Below, piece by piece: positions 37,474 through 44,227 of a DNA stretch of 44,793 nt. Made by a program: the position numbers and the translations under genes. The first letter of the stretch is position 1. Each line of letters starts with the position of its first letter. Source of the stretch: Sulfurovum sp. (GTDB taxonomy: Bacteria > Campylobacterota > Campylobacteria > Campylobacterales > Sulfurovaceae); the NCBI GenBank assembly GCA_028684885.1, contig JAQUFB010000003.1:1-44793 (forward strand), given 5' to 3'. The notes beneath the pieces are model-generated. The model was given only the letters and a program-made list of their open reading frames with translations. It did no database searches and was not told where the DNA came from.

Positions 37474-38835
37474 CTATATTGCCATCAACTCCGCAAACCA
37501 GAGAAATGTAAAAAAGCCGATGATATCCAGTGCGGTGATCACGATCACAGAACTGGCAACCGCAGGATCGAAATTCATTCTTTTCAGCAGTATCGGCACG
37601 GTTGTTCCCAATACACCGGCCAACACCAAACTCACAAACATGGAAAGTCCGATCGCAACGGAGATATTCCCATTCCCGAACCATAACTGTGCAGCGATAC
37701 CGCTGGCAGTACCAAAAAGAAGCCCATTGGTCAGAGAGATACTGAGCTCTTTTTTAAAGATAGGCCGAAGCAGTTCAAAATTGATATTGCCCAGAGCCAT
37801 CTGCCTTATGATCACCGTCATCGTCTGGACAGAAGCGGTCCCCGCCATATTGGCAACGATAGGCAGCAGGATCGCCAGTGCCACCATTACAGAGAGTACC
37901 TCTTCAAAGATCCCTATCACAAGCGATGCAACGATCGCATTGGCCAGGTTGATCCCCAGCCATATAGAGCGTGTTTCAGTCGATTTGAGAAAGCTCTCCT
38001 GTATCTCTTCGGCCTTATGCAGCCTGCTGAGATTGTAGATCTGTTGCGTAGCACTCTTCTGCACTGTATCCACGACATCATCATGGGTGATACGCCCCAA
38101 AAGATGGCCTTTGTTATCAAGTACGGCCAACGTAGGAAGGTCATACTTGCTCACACTCTCGATCACCTGATCGATACTCTCATGCGCAAGTACACTATAT
38201 GACTCGGGATACCTATCGATGATATGATCAAATGTCTGATCCGAATTTTCTATCAGAAGGTCATCTATCGGGATGGCTTTGATGAACTTCCCTCTTTCAT
38301 CGGTCACATAGACCGACTGTACCGTACCCAACCCCTCTCTCTTGAGCTCAGCCAATATCTCTATGGCCTCAGCGATACTCTTGTAGCTTGGCACCACAAA
38401 GAGCTCCGTCTGCATCAACGCACCGGCCTGATCCTCCGGATAGGTCATAAGCTTAGAGATAACTTCTTGTCTCTCCGGGCTTAAAAGCGCATAGACCTTC
38501 CGGCTCTTCTCCTTCTCTTTCTTTGCAACGGTCAGAAAAAAATTGGTCGCGTCATCACTGTCCAGTGCTTCGATGATCCGGGATAGCCTCACCTCATCAC
38601 TTTCACGGATATAATCGACCTGAAAAGGGAGGGGAAGCTCCATCAGTATCTCCGCCCTCAGCTCCGGGGAGAGGAGATTGATATAGGTGAAGAACTTCTC
38701 CTCATCATGCTGTTTGAGCACTTCCAGAAAAGCCGCATGGTCTGCGTCGCTCATATGCACATCATAGGTGCCTTTTTCAAGCTTCTCAAGGTAGAGGTCC
38801 AGAGACTTTATATCCATACGCTCACTTCCCATCAT
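37474..38835 (-). CDS. mgtE: Magnesium transporter MgtE
   Basis: Encodes 453 residues with the full MgtE layout: the N-terminal superhelical domain (about 30-130), a CBS pair (about 135-260, starting MQTELFVVPSYKSIAEAIEI), the connecting plug helix, and five membrane segments from about residue 293 (SIWLGINLANAIVASLVIG). MGTASVQTMTVIIRQMALG-like sequence (NMAGTASVQTMTVIIRQMAL) is the conserved pore segment. It is a Mg2+-gated channel in the inner membrane; in this family the cytoplasmic domains close the pore when Mg2+ is high. Ribosome site GGAGG lies four bases before the first of two ATGs. Confidence 0.95.
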   Translation of the reverse strand: MMGSERMDIKSLDLYLEKLEKGTYDVHMSDADHAAFLEVLKQHDEEKFFTYINLLSPELRAEILMELPLPFQVDYIRESDEVRLSRIIEALDSDDATNFFLTVAKKEKEKSRKVYALLSPERQEVISKLMTYPEDQAGALMQTELFVVPSYKSIAEAIEILAELKREGLGTVQSVYVTDERGKFIKAIPIDDLLIENSDQTFDHIIDRYPESYSVLAHESIDQVIESVSKYDLPTLAVLDNKGHLLGRITHDDVVDTVQKSATQQIYNLSRLHKAEEIQESFLKSTETRSIWLGINLANAIVASLVIGIFEEVLSVMVALAILLPIVANMAGTASVQTMTVIIRQMALGNINFELLRPIFKKELSISLTNGLLFGTASGIAAQLWFGNGNISVAIGLSMFVSLVLAGVLGTTVPILLKRMNFDPAVASSVIVITALDIIGFFTFLWFAELMAI

Positions 38836-38968
38836 TGTTCCTCCGTGTTAAGGAGATACGATAGCATAAAAGCGATAAAATATAAACTTTGATTCATGTA
38901 CTGCTACCTGGAGACTATGTCATTATCGAAATGATGATCTTTCCCCGCACACTACACACTCACAGTGC

Positions 38969-38974
38969 TATAGT
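38969..38974 (+). promoter_or_regulatory. Possible -10 box giving a leaderless transcript
   Basis: TATAGT ends six bases before the ATG of the small cysteine-rich gene, so transcription would begin at or next to the start codon. No ribosome site is present. The -35 region is not recognisable. Confidence 0.35.
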
Positions 38975-38980
38975 CACACT

Positions 38981-39187
38981 ATGAAGATCAATATATGTAA
39001 AAAATTTCCCAAAATAAAAAAGTTTGAGAAAAAGCTTTCCAAGGCTTTTCCTGATACTTCCATTCAAGTCAAATCCTGCATCAATATGTGTAAAAGGTGT
39101 AAGTCTCAGCCTTTAGCAAAAGTAGACGGGGTGAAGGTGAAGGCTAAGAAGGTTGAGAAGCTTATTGAGAAGATAGAAACTCTCTAA
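38981..39187 (+). CDS. Small cysteine-rich protein, DUF1450-like
   Basis: Encodes 68 residues, highly basic. A C-x3-C-x2-C cluster (KSCINMCKRC) near residue 35 is followed by SQPLAKVDGVKVKAKKVEKL. That cysteine-glycine-like arrangement followed by a valine-aspartate-glycine turn and a C-terminal helix recalls the DUF1450/YuzB family and thioredoxin-like [2Fe-2S] proteins, but I am not certain. A further cysteine is at residue 6. No ribosome site precedes the ATG. The gene is AT-rich compared with thi genes nearby and stands alone, 55 bases ahead of the nitroreductase, which has its own TATAAT box. Function is unknown. Confidence 0.7.
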   Translation: MKINICKKFPKIKKFEKKLSKAFPDTSIQVKSCINMCKRCKSQPLAKVDGVKVKAKKVEKLIEKIETL

Positions 39188-39203
39188 TGTCATCAAAATA
39201 TAC

Positions 39204-39209
39204 TATAAT
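39204..39209 (+). promoter_or_regulatory. Predicted -10 box for the nitroreductase gene
   Basis: Perfect TATAAT on the plus strand, 33 bases before the nitroreductase ATG. The leader contains a G-rich ribosome site (GGGGGGGAA). Confidence 0.5.
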
Positions 39210-39242
39210 AGTTTCAACTATCCAAAAAGGGGGGGAATAGAT

Positions 39243-39911
39243 ATGATCGATAAAGACTCTATACTGGAAGCCTATTACTTTCGTCATGCTTGCAAAGTTT
39301 TCGATACAGACAAAAAGATACCTAATGATGAGTTTGCATTTATCTTGGAAACCGCCAGGCTCTCACCTTCATCATTCGGGATGGAGCCCTGGAGGTTTAT
39401 TGTCATCACTGACCCGGAGCTCAAAGCCCGGCTCAAACCACACTGCTGGCATCAGGAACAGGTCACCTCATGCAGTCATTTGGTCGTAATACTCACCAAG
39501 ACTGCGGCTATAACAAATGACACCTATACCACCAAGATGCTAGGACGCTTAGTCAAGGACAAAAAGGAAGTAGAAGGTCTTCTCAATTTCTTTAAAAGTT
39601 TTCTCAAAGAGAAGATTACTAGATTTGTTACGCGTTACTTCTACAAAAAGTTTACCGAAGATCGCCCGATCTATGAGTGGTGTGCCAGACAGTGCTATAT
39701 CGCAGCCAGCTCCATGGCTACGAGTGCTGCGATGAGAGAAATAGACAGCTGTTTTATGGAGGGATTCAAGAAAGAGAAGGTCGAAGATGCGCTGGATATC
39801 GATACAGATCAGGAGGAGATAGCTCTGCTCCTTGCTTTTGGCTATCGTGTCAATGAACAGCCTAAAAAACACAGACTTTCTTTAGAGGAGATCGTTGAGT
39901 TTAAAGAGTAG
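39243..39911 (+). CDS. NAD(P)H nitroreductase family flavoprotein
   Basis: Encodes 222 residues. The N-terminal RHACKVFDTDKKIPNDEF, the ETARLSPSSFGMEPWRFIVI segment that contacts FMN, and the C-terminal LLLAFGYRVNEQPKK are the standard landmarks of the FMN-dependent NfsB/FRase I group. Such homodimeric enzymes reduce nitroaromatics, quinones or flavins; the natural substrate is unknown. An insertion-like lysine-rich helical stretch lies at about residues 95-140 (VKDKKEVEGLLNFFKSFL). The start has a G-rich site seven bases upstream and its own TATAAT box. Confidence 0.87.
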   Translation: MIDKDSILEAYYFRHACKVFDTDKKIPNDEFAFILETARLSPSSFGMEPWRFIVITDPELKARLKPHCWHQEQVTSCSHLVVILTKTAAITNDTYTTKMLGRLVKDKKEVEGLLNFFKSFLKEKITRFVTRYFYKKFTEDRPIYEWCARQCYIAASSMATSAAMREIDSCFMEGFKKEKVEDALDIDTDQEEIALLLAFGYRVNEQPKKHRLSLEEIVEFKE

Positions 39912-40015
39912 TTCATTCTTCCCCTGCCTCTTCACTCCTAATCTCCTAAGTAGTATTAAAAAATATAATCCTACGATGAAACATATAGGTAACTGGAAAG
40001 ATAGAAAACAAAAAA

Positions 40016-40159
40016 ATGATGATTCATCCGACTTTTCGGGGAGGTCCTCATGAAGTAAACGTCATATCAGAAGATGAGTTTATTTTTAAATTTTTTCCAG
40101 AGATACAACTGAATGATATTGTTTGCGAAATAATGTGGCTGTTATTGGAAATTTTATGA
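40016..40159 (+). CDS. Small open reading frame of 47 codons, doubtful
   Basis: In the 291-base gap between the nitroreductase and peroxiredoxin genes, an open frame begins MMIHPTFRGGPHEVNVISED and ends with a hydrophobic stretch (NDIVCEIMWLLLEIL). There is no good ribosome site (a GGAAAG lies about 18 bases upstream) and no family was recognised. It may be a gene remnant or chance. Confidence 0.2.
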   Translation: MMIHPTFRGGPHEVNVISEDEFIFKFFPEIQLNDIVCEIMWLLLEIL

Positions 40160-40164
40160 AAATA

Positions 40165-40195
40165 TGGGTTCCCTATCTTCTTGATATGGAACCCA
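40165..40195 (-). terminator. Terminator after the peroxiredoxin gene
   Basis: Stem TGGGTTCC / GGAACCCA extended through one mismatch by TATC / GATA, with a TTCTT loop, begins eight bases beyond the peroxiredoxin stop. On the minus strand it is followed by TATTTTCATAAAATTT. Confidence 0.7.
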
Positions 40196-40202
40196 CTGGA
40201 GA

Positions 40203-40910
40203 TTAGGAGAGTATCTCTTCTATCGTGATATAGTCGCCGACTCTCCCTGTCATCTGTTCTACATCCGTATTGACCGGAAGGGTTTTCTTGCCTGGCTGCC
40301 ATCCTGCAGGACATACTTCACCGGTCTTTTCTGCATGCTGCCACGCTCTGACCTGTCTGAGGAACTCGTTGACGTTTCTTCCCACCATCGGTGCCTGTAC
40401 TTCCTGCGCTACGACAGTCCCTTCAGGGTTGATCAGGAATCTTCCTCTAAGAGCGATCCCCTCCTCTTCGATCATCACACCGAATGCTCTGCTCACTCTG
40501 CCTGTAGGATCGGCACCGATCGTAAGCTTAAGCCCTTTCAACAACGGTTCCGTCTCGACAAATCTTTTGTGCGAGAACTTTGTATCCGTAGAGACTGCAA
40601 GGATCTCAACACCCATCTCCTGGAACTCGTCATATTTCGCGTTCATAGCCGCGATCTCTGTAGGACATACGAAAGTAAAGTCTGCCGGGTAAAAACATAC
40701 CACATGCCACTTACCTGCATAATCTTCACTCTTTACGTTTGTATAGTGACCTGTTTTAGCATCATATGCATCCATGGCAAATTCCGGTGCTTTTCTTAGT
40801 ACTAAAGATGAACTCATTCTATTTTCCTTTTTTTCTGTATTAATATTGTTATTCTGTTCCGAAACGTTTTGCGTTTCTTCTATCGGTTTTGAACCTGTAT
40901 CACAAGCCAT
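40203..40910 (-). CDS. Typical 2-Cys peroxiredoxin (AhpC/Prx1 type) with two possible starts
   Basis: A thiol peroxidase that reduces hydrogen peroxide and organic peroxides. The peroxidatic cysteine is in PADFTFVCPTE and the resolving cysteine in GEVCPAGWQPG near the C-terminus; GGLG/YF-like sensitivity motifs were not seen. Two starts have ribosome sites: ATG 40910 (AGGATTGATT, giving MACDTGSKPIEETQNVSEQN plus a low-complexity N/E/K linker, about 235 residues) and ATG 40817 (AGGAAAATAGA, giving MSSSLVLRKAPEFAM, about 204 residues and the usual family length). The 31-residue extension is hydrophilic and not a signal peptide. An inverted repeat lies just upstream at 40927-40947. Confidence 0.92.
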   Translation of the reverse strand: MACDTGSKPIEETQNVSEQNNNINTEKKENRMSSSLVLRKAPEFAMDAYDAKTGHYTNVKSEDYAGKWHVVCFYPADFTFVCPTEIAAMNAKYDEFQEMGVEILAVSTDTKFSHKRFVETEPLLKGLKLTIGADPTGRVSRAFGVMIEEEGIALRGRFLINPEGTVVAQEVQAPMVGRNVNEFLRQVRAWQHAEKTGEVCPAGWQPGKKTLPVNTDVEQMTGRVGDYITIEEILS

Positions 40911-40926
40911 AATCAATCCTTTCTAT

Positions 40927-40947
40927 AAAGGATAAAAATTATCCTTT
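40927..40947. promoter_or_regulatory. Inverted repeat upstream of the peroxiredoxin gene, candidate operator
   Basis: AAAGGATA-AAAAT-TATCCTTT is a perfect 8-bp inverted repeat with a five-base spacer, 17 bases before ATG 40910. In addition GATAAAAATTAT is repeated directly at 40931-40942 and 40948-40959, a 17-base period. The minus-strand centre GATAATTTTTATC looks like half of a Fur/PerR-type box, which would suit a peroxide-responsive gene; no regulator of that type is in the window. Confidence 0.4.
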
Positions 40948-41078
40948 GATAAAAATTATTTTATATGAACTTTCCTTAAACTTTTATAAATATAGGTAAA
41001 AAATATCATTCTCTTTACATTTTATTATAATTTGCATGAGAATAGCTCTTGGAAGCTTGATTTTTGTGAAAAAGTTTT

Positions 41079-41948
41079 CTACAGCTTTATAGGAATGTAG
41101 TAGCTCAACTCAAACTTCTCATCCTCGGATAAAAAATGGTTCTTGTGGTAGATGGCATACGAGGGGTTTGTGGTGGTTTCATAGCCGCTTTGGATCAGCC
41201 AGTCAAAATAGACCCAGTTCATAAACCGCAGCACATCCCCGTACACTCCGCCAAAATCAAACTTTGCATAGACCCCTTTGGGGATATTGAGGGTCGGGAG
41301 GGTCGGATTTTCAAGTTTTGTTTCCAGGGCGATACATGCGATGTATTGGCACTCGTTCAAGGGTATAATGGTCGGGTTGTCATGATGCATTCCTATCTGG
41401 GCGACATTGTAGAGTTCGTTGCTGAGTACCCAGGTCTGTAGCTTCTGCCATGTCTCTTTGATGGACCGGTCATACCCCTGGTGGCGAATGTAGTACACCT
41501 GCATCTCGGGCATTTTTACGATGGTCGGTTTGAGCGAACTGAAGTCGGCGGTTGACTTGGCAGCGCTGCTTGATCTCCTGAGAATATTTTTGATATAGGA
41601 GGTGTAGCCGTCGTTTCTCCACTCCTTCGGTGTCATCAAAAATCTCTCTTTAAATACTTTGGTAAAAGCGGTCTGCGAAGAGTAGCCGCATATTTTGGCT
41701 ATCTGCGTGATGGTGGAGTTTCTGTTTGTCAAAAGCAGGCTTGCCGCTTTTTGCAGCCGTATCGATCTGATCGTTTCATAGATAGTTCTGCCAAACTCTT
41801 TTTTGAAGATACGGTGCATGTGAAACTTGCTTACATGGAACTCTCTGCTGAGCTCATCCAGCCGGATATCCGTATCGATATATTTATAGATATAGTAGAT
41901 GATATCATTGGCGATCTTGGTATGCTGCTGTATCGTATCTTTTTTCAT
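41079..41948 (-). CDS. AraC-family transcription regulator with GyrI-like effector domain
   Basis: Encodes 289 residues. The N-terminal AraC DNA-binding domain (about 15-110) has both helix-turn-helix units: IRLDELSREFHVSKFHMHRIFKKEFG and ITQIAKICGYSSQTAFTKVFKERF (shortened here to key parts DELSREFHVSKFHMHRIFK and AKICGYSSQTAFTKVF). A GyrI/Rob-like effector-binding domain fills the C-terminus (about 130-289, starting VKMPEMQVYYIRHQG), as in regulators of drug or small-molecule response. It is divergent from the PLP aminotransferase gene, its likely target. No ribosome site precedes ATG; a strong promoter ends five bases before it, suggesting a leaderless mRNA. Confidence 0.9.
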   Translation of the reverse strand: MKKDTIQQHTKIANDIIYYIYKYIDTDIRLDELSREFHVSKFHMHRIFKKEFGRTIYETIRSIRLQKAASLLLTNRNSTITQIAKICGYSSQTAFTKVFKERFLMTPKEWRNDGYTSYIKNILRRSSSAAKSTADFSSLKPTIVKMPEMQVYYIRHQGYDRSIKETWQKLQTWVLSNELYNVAQIGMHHDNPTIIPLNECQYIACIALETKLENPTLPTLNIPKGVYAKFDFGGVYGDVLRFMNWVYFDWLIQSGYETTTNPSYAIYHKNHFLSEDEKFELSYYIPIKL

Positions 41949-41953
41949 ATCCC

Positions 41954-41981
41954 ATTATAGCAATATTAAAAATTATTTCAA
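41954..41981 (-). promoter_or_regulatory. Sigma-70-type promoter of the AraC-family gene
   Basis: TTGAAA (minus strand, 41981-41976), a 16-base spacer and TATAAT (41959-41954). This is the best -35/-10 pair in the window. Its -10 box ends five bases before the ATG at 41948, placing the transcript start at about the A of the start codon. Confidence 0.7.
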
Positions 41982-41988
41982 GCAATAT
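41959..41988. promoter_or_regulatory. AGCAATAT direct repeat, candidate AraC-type operator
   Basis: AGCAATAT occurs at 41959-41966 and 41981-41988, a 22-base period or about two helical turns, as expected for the two half-sites of an AraC-family regulator. One copy lies between the -35 and -10 boxes of the regulator's promoter and the other overlaps its -35 box, which would give autorepression. Confidence 0.5.
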
Positions 41989-42068
41989 CAAATAGTTTTA
42001 TACGCAATTAAAATGGAGAATAAACGCTCTCATTCTACTACAATGGTGAAAAAATAAAAGGATAGAGA

Positions 42069-43244
42069 GTGAAACGCTCATTTATACGTGAGATACTCGA
42101 ATCGATCGACAGCGATACCATCTCTTTTGCCGGAGGACTGCCGGATGAGAAGCTCTTCCCGCTTGAAGATCTGAGAAAAGCAAGTGAAAAAGTATTTGAC
42201 AATCCTCAAAACCTGCAATACACCATCAGCAACGGCATCCCCTCCCTCAGGGAAAAGATAGCCGGTTTTTATAACAAAGAGGGCTTTGAGACCAAAGCTT
42301 CCAATATCCTTATCACGACAGGAAGCCAGCAGGGTCTTTTTATCATTGCCAAATATTTTCAAAACACGAAAATCATCGTGGAAGAGCCGTCCTACCTTGG
42401 TGCCGTCAATGTCTTTCGGATGAACGGCCTGGCGATGCAAAGCGTTCCCCTGGCATATGACGGTATTGAGAGCGGGCAGTTTGAAGATGGTTATTCCGAT
42501 ACAAAGCTGGCATACCTTATTCCGGATTTTCAAAATCCCAAAGGATCTCTTTACAGCAGCGAAAAAAGGTGTGAAGTGGCAAAGAGTGTCCTGAAACATG
42601 GCGGCTATCTCATCGAGGATGCACCCTACAGCGAACTCTACTTTGATCAGAAAATGCCAAGCATCAGCAGCCTGATCCCCGACAACAGTTTCCATCTGGG
42701 CTCTTTTTCAAAGGTACTTTCTCCGAGTTTGAGGATAGGATGGGTAAGGGCAAATGAGGAGATGATCAAAAGGCTTACCATGATCAAAGAGACCATCGAT
42801 CTGCATAGTTGCGGGATTTCCCAGTATATACTCGATCACTATCTGGAAGATCTTAACAGCTATCAGAATCACCTGGACTCCTTGAGAGGTGCCTATAAAG
42901 CAAAGATGCATGTTTTTACGAAAGCGCTGCAGGAAAACTTAAAAGACTTCCAATTGGAAGCACCCAAAGGGGGCATGTTTGTCTTCGGTTCGCTGCCCGG
43001 TGTTGATACCTTTGAGTTGGTACAAAAGTGCATCAAAGAAAAAGTTGTGTATGTCCCGGCAAACCAGTTCTATCTTGATAAGCCCATCAGCGATGAGATC
43101 CGGTTCAATTTTACCTATACTGCCCCACATGAGGTCGAAGAGGGATTGCAGCGCATCAACAAAGCATTGAAGGCATTAAAAAGAGAGTACCGGACCGGTA
43201 ACGGCCCAGACCGAAAGGGGACCATTGCAACCGTTAAGGCTTGA
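42069..43244 (+). CDS. PLP-dependent aminotransferase, class I/II (2-aminoadipate/MocR-like)
   Basis: Encodes 391 residues of fold type I. The start FAGGLPDEKLFPLEDL, NILITTGSQQGLFIIAKYF, the FQNPKGSLYS segment and the PLP-lysine motif HLGSFSKVLSPSLRIGWV (lysine near residue 220) place it in the group of LysN-type 2-aminoadipate and valine/kynurenine-like transaminases, also found as the C-terminal part of MocR regulators; no GntR domain is attached here. Amino donor and product are unknown. GTG start with AAGGAT seven bases upstream, and a TACAAT box (42039-42044) fits. The last 11 bases overlap the convergent L,D-transpeptidase gene. Confidence 0.88.
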   Translation: MKRSFIREILESIDSDTISFAGGLPDEKLFPLEDLRKASEKVFDNPQNLQYTISNGIPSLREKIAGFYNKEGFETKASNILITTGSQQGLFIIAKYFQNTKIIVEEPSYLGAVNVFRMNGLAMQSVPLAYDGIESGQFEDGYSDTKLAYLIPDFQNPKGSLYSSEKRCEVAKSVLKHGGYLIEDAPYSELYFDQKMPSISSLIPDNSFHLGSFSKVLSPSLRIGWVRANEEMIKRLTMIKETIDLHSCGISQYILDHYLEDLNSYQNHLDSLRGAYKAKMHVFTKALQENLKDFQLEAPKGGMFVFGSLPGVDTFELVQKCIKEKVVYVPANQFYLDKPISDEIRFNFTYTAPHEVEEGLQRINKALKALKREYRTGNGPDRKGTIATVKA

Positions 43245-43743
43245 TCAGAATGGGTGTCCCCACCTTGATATACTTCAGTACTTCGTCCATATCGCTGTTG
43301 TAAAGTGCGATGCATCCCGCAGTCCAGTCGGTACGCTGTTTGAAAAATGACTTCAACCATCCCTGGTTGTTCGGCTGACCGTGGATCATGATCGAACCGC
43401 CGGGACTTTTACCGATTTTTTGGGCATTGCAGCAATCGGTTGCATTGGGATATGAAATATGCAGGGCTTTATAAAAGGAGCTATCGAGTTTAAGATAATC
43501 AAGCCTATAGTAGCCCTCCGGCGTTTTTTGGTCACCTTGCACTTTTTTGTGGCCTACAGGATTTCCGCCCAGAGCAATATTGAAGGCTTTTAATATCTTT
43601 CCTTCATGTGAAAGATAGAGTTTTCTTTCTGATTTTACTACGGTAACCAGATCTGCTTTCATCTCCTGTGAGCTTGAGAGCGGTTCAATATTTGCAAAAA
43701 GAAAAATCGGAGCGATAACAAAGATAAAGAGATATTTTTTCAT
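43234..43743 (-). CDS. L,D-transpeptidase (YkuD family, YafK-like)
   Basis: Encodes 169 residues. A signal peptide (MKKYLFIFVIAPIFLFANI) directs it to the periplasm. The YkuD domain follows, with IMIHGQP near residue 120 and the catalytic TAGCIALYN near residue 142; the cysteine is preceded by TAG rather than the usual SHG, as in the YafK/DpaA branch. Members either form 3-3 crosslinks, attach proteins to peptidoglycan or, in the YafK branch, release them. The convergent overlap with the aminotransferase leaves no room for a terminator. Another cell-wall enzyme lies about 500 bases away on the other strand. Confidence 0.87.
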   Translation of the reverse strand: MKKYLFIFVIAPIFLFANIEPLSSSQEMKADLVTVVKSERKLYLSHEGKILKAFNIALGGNPVGHKKVQGDQKTPEGYYRLDYLKLDSSFYKALHISYPNATDCCNAQKIGKSPGGSIMIHGQPNNQGWLKSFFKQRTDWTAGCIALYNSDMDEVLKYIKVGTPILIKP

Positions 43744-44149
43744 AACAATCCTTTAACGGGGTCTGCATCATATTAACGATCAAAAAGCAGGGGAGAGAAG
43801 AAGGCAGAATAATCCTCATGTATGGGGAAAATATACCTTTTGGGGTGTGCGGTCTGGCGATCTTTAACATAAAGACCCATGACTTTCTGTCCTTGCTTCA
43901 CAACAAGTTTAGCTTTTAACATTAATATTTGTATACATTATACTTCATAAATATTAAATAAAAATAAGATCAGTTATTTTCATGCCGTTCGTTTCCCCCT
44001 ACTCTCGCGATATGGGATCAGCAAAAAGATTACCTATCGATACACTGATCAGAGTTAAATTAATAAAAATTTAAGTTTTATTTTGTATTAAGTTTTATTA
44101 TATATAATTTCACCTGACTTCAATAAAAGAGACAATTTTTCTCTCTTAA
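43744..44149. other. About 400-base AT-rich gap, no convincing gene
   Basis: The region separates the divergent L,D-transpeptidase and transglycosylase genes and should contain both promoters. It is strongly AT-rich from 43920 onward. A 33-codon open frame (43818-43919, starting MYGENIPFGVCGLAIF) has no ribosome site and no recognised family. No riboswitch or tRNA was seen. A TATAAT box at 44103-44108 is the best promoter candidate. Confidence 0.5.
44103..44108 (+). promoter_or_regulatory. Predicted -10 box for the transglycosylase gene
   Basis: Perfect TATAAT on the plus strand inside a T-rich periodic stretch, about 66 bases before an AAAGGAG ribosome site at 44174-44180. Confidence 0.5.
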
Positions 44150-44227
44150 TCTCCCAAATCAAAGTTTTATCACAAAGGAGCAAACATCGAAGTACTAGCC
44201 TATACAGTTATTACATTTATCACTCTC

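Noticed and set aside
39976-40053. 25-codon plus-strand frame (MKHIGNWKDRKQK...)
   Set aside because: Too short, no ribosome site and no family; overlaps another weak frame in the same gap.
43685-43870. Minus-strand frame of 61 codons upstream of the L,D-transpeptidase
   Set aside because: It overlaps the signal peptide region of the transpeptidase in another frame and has no ribosome site.
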